Shown here: positions 1 to 6,644 of the stretch, one piece after another | Position numbering within the stretch: the first letter of the stretch is position 1 | Layout: each line of letters starts with the position of its first letter | Assembly (NCBI GenBank): GCA_027008665.1 | Contig: JALVEA010000137.1 | Location: 1-12,682 of the forward strand | DNA: 12,682 nt | DNA from: Thiotrichaceae bacterium | Lineage (GTDB): Bacteria > Pseudomonadota > Gammaproteobacteria > Thiotrichales > Thiotrichaceae | Direction: 5' to 3' | Notes under the pieces: model-generated | The model's database searches: none | What the model was told of the DNA's origin: nothing | What the model saw: only the letters and a program-made list of their open reading frames with translations | Program-made: the position numbers and the translations under genes

Positions 1-947
1 GCATAAGCTTGTTCCGTATCGGATTTAGAGGCGATATGACGTGCCGCACGTTGTAGATAATCAGCAACGGCCCAGTGGTATTTATAACCTAATGCATCTT
101 TAATGATATTAGCAACAACGGGAGCTGCCCCTCCTAATTGTGCATGACCGAAATCATCACGCGTTCCTTGCTCTGCTAGGAAGCGTCCATCAGGCCATGC
201 CGTGCCTTCTGAAACAACGACAGTACAATAGCCGTGACTCTTCACTTTAGCATCAACTAACGCTAAGAATTTCTCTTGATTAAACTCAATTTCAGGGAAA
301 AGGACAACCACAGGAATATCATTATCTTCATCCGCTGCTAATGCACCAGCGGCTGCGATCCAACCTGCATGACGACCCATGACCTCTAATACAAAGATTT
401 TAGTTGAAGTCGCCGCCATAGAAGCAACATCAAAACTTGCCTCACGAGTTGAAATAGCAATGTACTTAGCCACTGAACCAAAACCAGGGCAGTTATCAGT
501 GATTGGCAAATCATTATCAACCGTCTTAGGTACGTGAATGGCTTGAATAGGAAAACCTGTCTTTTCAGAAAGTTGAGACACTTTAAGACAAGTATCCGCC
601 GAGTCACCCCCACCATTATAGAAAAAATAACCAATATTATGCGCTTTGAATACCTCGATTAAACGATCATATTCCGCTTTATTCTCCTCTAAAGATTTCA
701 TTTTGTAGCGACAAGAACCAAACGCCCCCGATGGAGTATGACGCAACGCTGCAATATCCTCATCCGACTCCTTACTAGTATCGATAAGATTTTCCATTAA
801 TGCACCAATAATACCGTTTTGACCTGCAAAAACAGTCCCAATCTTATCAGGATGTTTGCGAGCAGTTTCAATAACACCACAAGCTGATGAATTAATTACA
901 GCGGTCACACCGCCTGATTGAGCATAAAAAGCATTTTTTACTGCCAT
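1..947 (-). CDS. pfp: Pyrophosphate-dependent 6-phosphofructokinase, 3' end cut off by window edge
   Basis: Cytoplasmic glycolytic enzyme that interconverts fructose 6-phosphate and fructose 1,6-bisphosphate, using PPi rather than ATP as phosphoryl donor. The frame is open for 315 codons from ATG 947 to the left edge, roughly three quarters of the usual ~420 residues. Visible motifs are the N-terminal SGGVTAVINS phosphate loop, NGGGDS (111-116), PKTVDND (140-146) and MGRHAGW (190-196). The Asp after the glycine run (D115) and the Lys before TVDND (K141) are the residues that distinguish PPi-type from ATP-type enzymes, where both are Gly. An AGGAAA ribosome site lies 6-7 bases before the ATG. 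The gene reads away from the polysaccharide genes and is probably unrelated housekeeping metabolism. PPi specificity is inferred from these two positions and not tested. Confidence 0.93.
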   Translation of the reverse strand, partial: MAVKNAFYAQSGGVTAVINSSACGVIETARKHPDKIGTVFAGQNGIIGALMENLIDTSKESDEDIAALRHTPSGAFGSCRYKMKSLEENKAEYDRLIEVFKAHNIGYFFYNGGGDSADTCLKVSQLSEKTGFPIQAIHVPKTVDNDLPITDNCPGFGSVAKYIAISTREASFDVASMAATSTKIFVLEVMGRHAGWIAAAGALAADEDNDIPVVVLFPEIEFNQEKFLALVDAKVKSHGYCTVVVSEGTAWPDGRFLAEQGTRDDFGHAQLGGAAPVVANIIKDALGYKYHWAVADYLQRAARHIASKSDTEQAY

Positions 948-982
948 GTTAATATTTCCTACGTTTTATAAATTATCGACTG

Positions 983-1007
983 CCTAAGGGTGTCTCACGG
1001 ACTCAGG
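983..1007 (-). promoter_or_regulatory. Predicted hairpin in the phosphofructokinase leader
   Basis: Read on the minus strand, CCTGAG (1007-1002) pairs with CTTAGG (988-983) with one G-U wobble. Inside, GTG (998-996) can pair with CAC (992-990) around an AGA loop. The element lies 36-60 bases upstream of the start codon, in the probable 5' untranslated region. It does not match a riboswitch class that I recognise. It could be a leader stability element or chance pairing. Confidence 0.3.
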
Positions 1008-1063
1008 TATTAATCAGGAGGGCATTTCTACGCTAAATTTTATCTAGTGTATATATATCTTAT

Positions 1064-1092
1064 GTTATATGTAGGTCTAAAATGCTTGAAAA
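1064..1092 (-). promoter_or_regulatory. Candidate sigma-70 promoter for the phosphofructokinase gene
   Basis: On the minus strand, TTTTCA (1092-1087) and TATAAC (1069-1064) are separated by exactly 17 bases. They match the -35 and -10 consensus at 4/6 and 5/6 positions. Transcription would start near 1057 and leave a leader of about 110 nt before the ATG at 947. The surrounding DNA is very AT-rich, so chance matches are easy; this is a suggestion only. Confidence 0.35.
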
Positions 1093-1180
1093 GCCTAGTA
1101 GATCAAGTCTGAATTGTTATTTATGGAGTCGATTAGTATTTTTTATTTCATATAAAATAAAAGGGTGAGCTTCAAATATT

Positions 1181-1205
1181 CCAACGGAATTACAAATTCC
1201 GTTGG
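1181..1205 (-). terminator. Perfect 11-bp hairpin, probable terminator of the DUF4214 gene
   Basis: CCAACGGAATT (1181-1191) and AATTCCGTTGG (1195-1205) are perfect inverted copies with a 3-base ACA loop. The hairpin begins 22 bases beyond the stop codon of the upstream minus-strand gene. On the minus strand it is followed by AATATTTG and not by a clean T run, so it may rely on extra factors or act as a 3'-end protector. A second AT-only hairpin (TTTTATTT 1141-1148 with AAATAAAA 1155-1162) lies just beyond it. The rest of 948-1227 holds only the pfp leader and promoter candidate. Confidence 0.6.
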
Positions 1206-1227
1206 GTTTAGCACATTCTAGCAGAAC

Positions 1228-2940
1228 TTATTTTGCTATTTTTTCTGGTAGATTATTGAATAATTTTGCATCTGTATTACCTGAGGTAAGTCTAAATGCG
1301 GTTGTGCTTCCTGAAGAAGATGGATAACTCATACGATTAACAGGAGTTATTTGGTTGCCTCTCATTTCAAAAACAGTCCATAAAGTGCCTGCTTGGTTAG
1401 GCACATTAAATTCAGCCACTAATCCACTATTATTATATACTTTCACCTGCGCACCAGAGTTAGCCATAGCATTACTAGAGCTGGAAAATCTGTTTGAATA
1501 GTCGTGAATCGAATAACGATAAAGACCTTCAAATTGTTGTTCAATGGTGGTGGTTTCAGGTCCGTAACTGGATCTATCATCTCGGTCTAAATTAACATAA
1601 GTACTTCTGTCTTGAGCAAAATAAACATGAAACCTATCAACACTATTATTTGACATTGGACCGGTAAGGTGGCTATCTAAGTCAGATGGATTGGCTCCCC
1701 AACTAAGAACAATACGCATTTCACCACCTGCTAATAATGGGCTAATAACGCCGTTTTGTCCGTCACTAGTTATTCCTCCGAGTACAAGGATCGTAAAGTA
1801 GTTTGTTTGATAGCCAACACCCGATATTTCACCTGTATAATTTCCTGCCTCTAGTTCTGCTAAAGTATAAGCACCATTATTATCAGTTGTGGTGGTTGCA
1901 ATAACAGTGCCTATTCGAGCATTGATTCCTTTGCGAACATCAATTCTTAATCCTGATACACCATTGCCATCTAATGCATTTCTTATTTGTCCTGTAATAT
2001 TTCCAATACCAGCATATTGGCTATTAATTTGTAAAATAGTCTCCAAGTATTTTATCTCGTTTGCTTGAGTTTCAATGCTATTATAATCCTCTGTTAGGTA
2101 ATTAGGCTTTACTAAGGTAATAGAATATCCCGCTCCAGCGACTAGGTTTTCAAAACGATAGCTTCCTGTGGTACTAGTACTAGCTTCCTGTAGCAATTGC
2201 CCATTGTGATAGAGTTTTACTTGAACTCCCTCAAGTGGATTATCGCTTACAGATTCTTTAACGATGCCAGTAATAACAGAAACACCATCGGCGGCACAGT
2301 TATTTTCAATGGGTTCAAGAGTTGTAAGGTATTGCCTTATTAAGGCTTTAGCTGAATCTACTGTAGAGAGATGTTCAGTTACACAAGCTAGTGCATCAAT
2401 AGAGCGTGTGTAGGCTAATGATCCTGGTTCACCATTGGAAGCAGCACCTAATCGATCCTTGTAATAGCGTCCAACATCTACTTTGTTAGAGAACATACGT
2501 TGTGATGTTATTCCCTCTGGAAGAGTGCCAGCATAACCTAATACATCATTAACAAAAGTGACAATAAATTCAGGTTTTGCTAAGCCATTATTTAACTTTG
2601 TCACCCACCACTCTAGCCCACCTGAATCGGGTGCTCTATTTAGAATATTATTATAGATCTTGGTTATAAACTGAGTATTTGAATAGGAACTAGGATACTC
2701 TTCTAAAAATTGTTCATGTGCCATAAATTTTTCAGATATGGATAATAAAGTAGCATTTTGATTGAGAGCAGCTTGATTATTCCAATAATCAAATCCATTT
2801 TGATCGGGAGCTCGATTGTAATAAGCAATATAAAGTCCAATAATGGATTGTTGAACAGTAGGAGTCGCTAAAGCTATATTATTTGCCAGCATTGAAAAAA
2901 GAAGGAGGAGAATTATTCGCAATGTGTTTTTTATATTCAT
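1228..2940 (-). CDS. Secreted DUF4214 protein with two beta-sandwich repeats and a YfaP-like domain
   Basis: 570 residues. Residues 1-25 form a Sec signal peptide (basic start, hydrophobic ILLLLFSMLA core, likely cut after ALA). Residues ~28-140 carry two DUF4214-type helical repeats, each with an N-R-A-P-D then G-x-x-x-W motif (43-53 and 101-111). Residues ~222-303 and ~313-400 resemble carboxypeptidase-regulatory-like beta domains (ITGIVKES..., NITGQIRNA..., with GSYRFENL / GAYTLAEL). Residues ~407-535 resemble the YfaP/DUF2135 domain (VLSWGANPSDLDSHLTGP, LDRDDRSSYGPETTTI). The only cysteines, C186 and C215, could form a disulfide. The molecular function is unknown; by architecture it is probably an exported surface or periplasmic binding protein. 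An AGGGA ribosome site lies 8 bases before the ATG. It is separated from the operon upstream by 188 bases and is probably transcribed on its own. Confidence 0.85.
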   Translation of the reverse strand: MNIKNTLRIILLLLFSMLANNIALATPTVQQSIIGLYIAYYNRAPDQNGFDYWNNQAALNQNATLLSISEKFMAHEQFLEEYPSSYSNTQFITKIYNNILNRAPDSGGLEWWVTKLNNGLAKPEFIVTFVNDVLGYAGTLPEGITSQRMFSNKVDVGRYYKDRLGAASNGEPGSLAYTRSIDALACVTEHLSTVDSAKALIRQYLTTLEPIENNCAADGVSVITGIVKESVSDNPLEGVQVKLYHNGQLLQEASTSTTGSYRFENLVAGAGYSITLVKPNYLTEDYNSIETQANEIKYLETILQINSQYAGIGNITGQIRNALDGNGVSGLRIDVRKGINARIGTVIATTTTDNNGAYTLAELEAGNYTGEISGVGYQTNYFTILVLGGITSDGQNGVISPLLAGGEMRIVLSWGANPSDLDSHLTGPMSNNSVDRFHVYFAQDRSTYVNLDRDDRSSYGPETTTIEQQFEGLYRYSIHDYSNRFSSSSNAMANSGAQVKVYNNSGLVAEFNVPNQAGTLWTVFEMRGNQITPVNRMSYPSSSGSTTAFRLTSGNTDAKLFNNLPEKIAK

Positions 2941-3020
2941 GGTTTTTGTCCCTATATTTTAAAAAAAAATTCCTTAAATTTCTGATAATAATAACTATCG
3001 AAAAATCATCGCCACCAAGG

Positions 3021-3058
3021 GTAACGTATTGAAAATAATTATTTTTAATACGCATTAC
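3021..3058. repeat. Imperfect 38-bp palindrome upstream of the DUF4214 gene
   Basis: GTAACGTATT (3021-3030) and AATACGCATTAC (3047-3058) are inverted copies apart from a 2-base CA insertion. Between them is the perfect palindrome AAAATAATTATTTT (3032-3045), so the whole block folds nearly end to end. It sits 70 bases after the DUF5989 stop and 81 bases before the DUF4214 start. It could be an operator, a cruciform, or a transcript-end structure for the four-gene operon. No T run follows on the minus strand, which weakens the terminator reading. The remainder of 2941-3128 is AT-rich, and I see nothing else in it that I can support. Confidence 0.5.
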
Positions 3059-3128
3059 ACTTTTATCTAAGTCTACTCAGAGAGAATACTTTGAATTTTT
3101 TACTTAAAAAAGCGCGTATTATTTTAGC

Positions 3129-3281
3129 CTAAAACAAGGTGTAAATAAAAGGAGCAATAATAGATCCTTGGGATAAAACTAATAATCCACCAAGTAGTAG
3201 TAAAACGATAATAATAGGCGCTAACCAGAATTTTTTTCTAGTTTTTACAAATCCAAATAGATCTTTAATTAATTCAAACAT
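3129..3281 (-). CDS. DUF5989 family small membrane protein (SxtK-like size and position)
   Basis: A 50-residue protein. It starts MFELIKDLFGF, continues with the basic KTRKKFW, has one membrane helix (about 20-37, LAPIIIVLLLLGGLLVLSQG) and ends APFIYTLF. The R-K-K-x-W-x-x-P-I start of the helix and the S-x-I-A-P-F-I-Y-T-L-F tail are the conserved pattern of DUF5989 as I know the family. Its ATG overlaps the stop of the SxtJ gene by one base (TAATG), implying translational coupling. The family is typically found next to SxtJ and a NodU-type carbamoyltransferase, as here. Its function is unknown; I infer a small inner-membrane partner that helps position or stabilise the carbamoylation complex. 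Confidence 0.9.
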   Translation of the reverse strand: MFELIKDLFGFVKTRKKFWLAPIIIVLLLLGGLLVLSQGSIIAPFIYTLF

Positions 3282-3670
3282 TAGTATATTTTCTCCATTT
3301 GTTTTTTATTTTGTATTGTACTTTTTTCCCAATAGCTTGCGTTTTCTTTTTTGTTTACGGTTCTTTTCATGGCATCTTTTTTCATTATTTTTAAAGCAAT
3401 TGCAATGGGGGTGAAAAGTATAAAAAAAACAATACCTAGAATAATTCGTGTATTGATAAAACCTAATAGATTGCCTAATTTAATCCAAGGTTTGTACAGA
3501 ATAATAAGTGTTGCGGGTGCAAGTAATGCCCATAAAATAAGTGCAAAAGAAATACCCCAAGGAATAAAGGAAAACTTCCAATCAAATAACCAAGGAAATA
3601 ATAGACCAAATAGCAGGCTAATCAATCCTGCCATAATAAAAGCAAAGTGACGGTATTCTTTATTTTCCAT
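3281..3670 (-). CDS. SxtJ family membrane protein
   Basis: 129 residues with three predicted membrane segments (about 9-29, 35-58 and 75-94). A basic cytoplasmic-type tail (KIMKKDAMKRTVNKKE) precedes a conserved-looking SYW element at 112-114. Length, topology and position directly after a carbamoyltransferase fit the SxtJ family, named from the saxitoxin cluster and of unknown biochemical role. The gap to the carbamoyltransferase is 17 bases, with only a weak AAGAG ribosome site, and the stop overlaps the start of the DUF5989 gene. It probably forms a membrane subunit that brings the soluble carbamoyltransferase to a lipid-linked or exported glycan; this role is inferred from context only. 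Confidence 0.9.
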   Translation of the reverse strand: MENKEYRHFAFIMAGLISLLFGLLFPWLFDWKFSFIPWGISFALILWALLAPATLIILYKPWIKLGNLLGFINTRIILGIVFFILFTPIAIALKIMKKDAMKRTVNKKENASYWEKSTIQNKKQMEKIY

Positions 3671-3687
3671 TTTTTTTCATACTCTTG

Positions 3688-5529
3688 TTAATCCAATGCA
3701 AATTCTTGTTGCCATTGAGTATCTTTTTTTTGTTCAGGTTGATCAACTTTGCATAAAATAATATTTTCCATCACTAGATAGTCCATCTCGGTTCGCATAA
3801 AACAGCGATAGGCATCTTCTGGGGTGCAGACAATGGGTTCGCCGCGTACATTAAAAGACGTATTGATTAATACAGGCGTTCCTGTCTTTTTTTCAAATTC
3901 ATTCAATAATGACCAGTATTTAGCATGAGTGTTTTTACTAACGGTTTGTACTCTTGCGGTATAATTGACATGGGTAACAGCAGGTATTGTTGAACGTGGA
4001 ATATTTAATTTATCCAGCCCTAACGTTTTATCATTATCATCGGTTTGAATACATTTATCAGCATTTATCTTAGTGACTAACAACATATAAGGAGAGGGTG
4101 TTTTCAGATCAAACCAATCCGATACTTTTTCTACTTTAACGGAGGGAGCAAAGGGTCTAAATGATTCTCTGTATTTTATTTTTAGGTTCATAATCGATTG
4201 CATTTTCGAACTTCTAGGATCTCCAATAATAGAACGCGCTCCTAAGGCACGAGGACCAAACTCCATTCGTCCTTGAAACCAGCCGATAACATGACCTTCA
4301 GCAATCAGTGTTGCTATTTTTGCTAATAAAATATCATCCTCTAAGCGTTGATACTGTGCCTTAGTCTTATTCAAATAAGCCGTGATTTCTTTATTACTAA
4401 AAGATGACCCAAGATAGGCCCCTTGCATTTTATCGTTTTTATTATCAGCCATGCGATCATTGTTTAAATATTGATACCAGATAGCGTAGGCTGCTCCTAA
4501 AGCTCCTCCCGCATCCCCTGCGGCAGGTTGAATCCAAATATCTTTAAATAATTTTTGTTTTAATAAATTGCCATTAGAGACACAGTTTAACGCAACACCC
4601 CCTGCCAGACATAAATAGTCAACTTTGAGCTTTTGTTTAATAGTCTGTGCAATGCGAAGCATAATCTCTTCGGTGACAACTTGTATTGAGGCGGCTAGAT
4701 CCATTTCTTTTTGTGTGATTTCGGATTCTGCTTTGCGAGGAGCTTGTCCAAATAGGGTATCAAAATGTTTATTAGTCATGGTGAGACCCGTGGCAAAATT
4801 AAAATACTTCATATTAAGCCGAAAGCTACCGTCTTTTTTAACATCAATCAGATGTTGGTAAATTAAATCAACATAACGTGGCTCACCGTAAGGGGCGAGT
4901 CCCATTAATTTATATTCGCCTGAGTTGACTCTAAAACCTGTGTAGTAAGTAAAAGCTGAATAAAGTAACCCTAAAGAATGGGGGAAATTAATTTCCCATT
5001 GTGGCGTTAGCCGATTTTTCTCCCCAAGCCAAACGGATGTTGTTGCCCATTCCCCTACACCATCGACGCAAAGTACCGCTGCTTTTTCAAAAGGAGAGGG
5101 AAAAAAAGCAGAAGCGGCATGGGCTTGATGGTGTTCAGTAAAGCGAAGTGGTGGTAATTTGTCTTTAGCAATCCCTGATAATTGATTTAATTCATTGCGT
5201 AAGGTTTGTTTTAAAAATAATTTTTCTTTTAACCAAATTGGCATAGCGGTTAAAAAGGATAAGAAGCCTTTTGGGGCATAGCTAAGATAGGTTTCTAATA
5301 ATCGTTCAAATTTTATTAAGGGTTTATCATAAAAGACAATATGATCCACATCCTGCAAAGAGATACCCCCTTCCTCAAGGCAATATTGAATCGCTTGCTT
5401 AGGAAAGGAAGGATCATGTTTTATACGTGAAAAACGCTCTTCCTGTGCGGCGGCAATTAGCTTTCCTTCTATTAATAAAGTTGCAGCACTATCATGATAA
5501 TAGGCGGAGATGCCAAGTATAATTGTCAT
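3688..5529 (-). CDS. NodU/CmcH-type O-carbamoyltransferase
   Basis: 613 residues, full length for the family. It transfers a carbamoyl group from carbamoyl phosphate (through carbamoyl-AMP) to a sugar or other hydroxyl. The N-terminal Kae1-like domain shows ILGISAYYHDSAATLL (4-19), the metal-binding histidines in EHHQAH (132-137), the CVDGVGE phosphate loop (154-160), GEYKLMGLAPYG (204-215) and CLAGGVALNCVSNG (307-320). The C-terminal YrdC-like carbamoyl-adenylate domain shows GRMEFGPRALGARSI (420-434), ESFRPFAPSV (455-464) and NTSFNVRGEP (556-565). No key motif is missing. It lies 24 bases after the SGNH hydrolase gene. The start is preceded by an A-rich stretch with no clear Shine-Dalgarno, which suggests coupled or A-rich-leader initiation. 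The acceptor is unknown; the neighbouring polysaccharide operon suggests a glycan hydroxyl. Confidence 0.97.
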   Translation of the reverse strand: MTIILGISAYYHDSAATLLIEGKLIAAAQEERFSRIKHDPSFPKQAIQYCLEEGGISLQDVDHIVFYDKPLIKFERLLETYLSYAPKGFLSFLTAMPIWLKEKLFLKQTLRNELNQLSGIAKDKLPPLRFTEHHQAHAASAFFPSPFEKAAVLCVDGVGEWATTSVWLGEKNRLTPQWEINFPHSLGLLYSAFTYYTGFRVNSGEYKLMGLAPYGEPRYVDLIYQHLIDVKKDGSFRLNMKYFNFATGLTMTNKHFDTLFGQAPRKAESEITQKEMDLAASIQVVTEEIMLRIAQTIKQKLKVDYLCLAGGVALNCVSNGNLLKQKLFKDIWIQPAAGDAGGALGAAYAIWYQYLNNDRMADNKNDKMQGAYLGSSFSNKEITAYLNKTKAQYQRLEDDILLAKIATLIAEGHVIGWFQGRMEFGPRALGARSIIGDPRSSKMQSIMNLKIKYRESFRPFAPSVKVEKVSDWFDLKTPSPYMLLVTKINADKCIQTDDNDKTLGLDKLNIPRSTIPAVTHVNYTARVQTVSKNTHAKYWSLLNEFEKKTGTPVLINTSFNVRGEPIVCTPEDAYRCFMRTEMDYLVMENIILCKVDQPEQKKDTQWQQEFALD

Positions 5530-5553
5530 TTTTATTTTATTTGTGAGTGTTAA

Positions 5554-6585
5554 TCAAAACTGAATTTGAGCCAAGGCATTATATATATCCCGTGCCATTA
5601 TGGCATTACCTTCTGCTGTTGGATGCAGTAAATCCAAAAACAGTGTTTTCTGATGCAACTGATCAAGACTGAGGGAATGATTGATGACCATAATATTCTC
5701 TTCTTTTGCGACTTTATGCATAATTTGTCGGTATTTTTTTGCTTGTTGAAGAAAAAAGGGTTTGCTATAGCGTACCTGAAATTCTTTGAGTCCTTCTTTA
5801 GGTAGATGATCTAAATCAAAAGGAGGCTCAACAAAGAGAAGCTTAGTATTGTTTTCTTGAGCCAATAAAATCATTGCACGTAAATTTTGTTCATATTGAC
5901 GCAATGCGGCATTATTTTTTATATCAATTAATCCTTGTTCTGAACCTTTATCCATAATAAACCAATGAACTAGGCGGGAATGTTTGGTCAGCCATGTCAG
6001 CCATGCAGGTGCTTGTTGATGCACTAAAATATCAGGATGCCAGTTTTTAATAGAAGAATACCAAATATCATTCCACATAATATTCACTAGTATGACATCC
6101 ACTTTTATCTCTTTATTGGATAAAATTTCTTTAAGATAAAGTAAAGTTTGACTAGAGGTATAAGAGGGAATACCTGCATTAATCACATAGGTTAAATGAT
6201 CATTAGCCTGTTGTTTATTGGCAAAGTATTGCATTAAATAAGCAGGATAAGATTGTTGATTTTTCACCTGCCAGCCAAAAGTTGTAGATTCTCCTATTGC
6301 AACAATAACCTGATCTTGTGGCTTAAAGTGTTTAGGAAATTCATTTCCCCTAAATCCTTGTGAGTTAATTTGATATAAATTATTTTTAAAATTTGGCTTT
6401 AAAGAAAAACCACGTATTGGATGCTCTTCAATAAAAGAACGTCCACGAGTCCTGAGTGATTTATCATCAAAAATAGTGGCATTATTCACTGGAGGTAAAA
6501 AATAGCGACTGGATATTTCTAATAGACCCAGCAAGCTAATAACTATCAGTAGATTAGTGCCGAAAATGGTTAGGAATTGTTTCAT
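5554..6585 (-). CDS. Membrane-anchored SGNH/GDSL hydrolase family protein
   Basis: 343 residues from the chosen ATG at 6585. A single hydrophobic helix at about 4-24 (FLTIFGTNLLIVISLLGLLE) anchors a probably periplasmic domain. SGNH blocks are present: IGESTTFG with nucleophile S100 (GES in place of GDS), NAGIPSYTSSQ (block II, G138), NIMWND with N172 (block III), and DLLHP with D318 and H321 (block V). The expected activity is esterase, deacetylase or acyltransferase chemistry on a glycan or lipid; the substrate is not visible. A longer reading starting at 6657 is rejected because it would run through the ribosome site and start of the divergent gene, and its extra 24 residues precede a complete membrane anchor. 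First gene of the four-gene minus-strand operon; only a weak ribosome site is seen. Confidence 0.88.
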   Translation of the reverse strand: MKQFLTIFGTNLLIVISLLGLLEISSRYFLPPVNNATIFDDKSLRTRGRSFIEEHPIRGFSLKPNFKNNLYQINSQGFRGNEFPKHFKPQDQVIVAIGESTTFGWQVKNQQSYPAYLMQYFANKQQANDHLTYVINAGIPSYTSSQTLLYLKEILSNKEIKVDVILVNIMWNDIWYSSIKNWHPDILVHQQAPAWLTWLTKHSRLVHWFIMDKGSEQGLIDIKNNAALRQYEQNLRAMILLAQENNTKLLFVEPPFDLDHLPKEGLKEFQVRYSKPFFLQQAKKYRQIMHKVAKEENIMVINHSLSLDQLHQKTLFLDLLHPTAEGNAIMARDIYNALAQIQF

Positions 6586-6644
6586 ATATGCTTGGCAACA
6601 AGGTAGACTATGGCGTTCATTTAACAAAAGGAGGGCAAGGCCCA
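6586..6644. promoter_or_regulatory. Divergent intergenic region between modification and export operons
   Basis: These 59 bases separate two head-to-head operons and must hold, or lie close to, their translation signals. AAGGAGG (6628-6634) is a strong ribosome site for the plus-strand gene, ending 10 bases before its ATG. A small CTTG-GCAA-CAAG hairpin with a GNRA-type loop lies at 6591-6602. I found no convincing -35/-10 pair on either strand and no JUMPstart/ops element. The promoters may lie inside the opposing genes. Confidence 0.4.

Noticed and set aside
386..634. 82-codon open frame opposite the phosphofructokinase gene
   Set aside because: It lies on a strand and frame antisense to a clearly conserved protein, has a low-complexity Leu/Arg-rich translation and no recognisable motif.
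1041..1075. Alternating TATATATAT stretch as an origin or attachment site
   Set aside because: It is short, with no DnaA-box cluster, direct repeats or integrase nearby; ordinary AT-rich promoter DNA explains it.
3351..3650. 99-codon plus-strand open frame opposite the SxtJ gene
   Set aside because: Antisense shadow of a recognised membrane protein; no ribosome site or family resemblance.
4625..4861. 78-codon plus-strand open frame opposite the carbamoyltransferase gene
   Set aside because: It falls wholly inside a full-length conserved gene on the other strand and shows no protein-like features.
6588..6644. 19-residue N-terminal extension of the DUF6447 protein
   Set aside because: The AAGGAGG site is placed for the ATG at 6645, and the extension does not fit the family's start.
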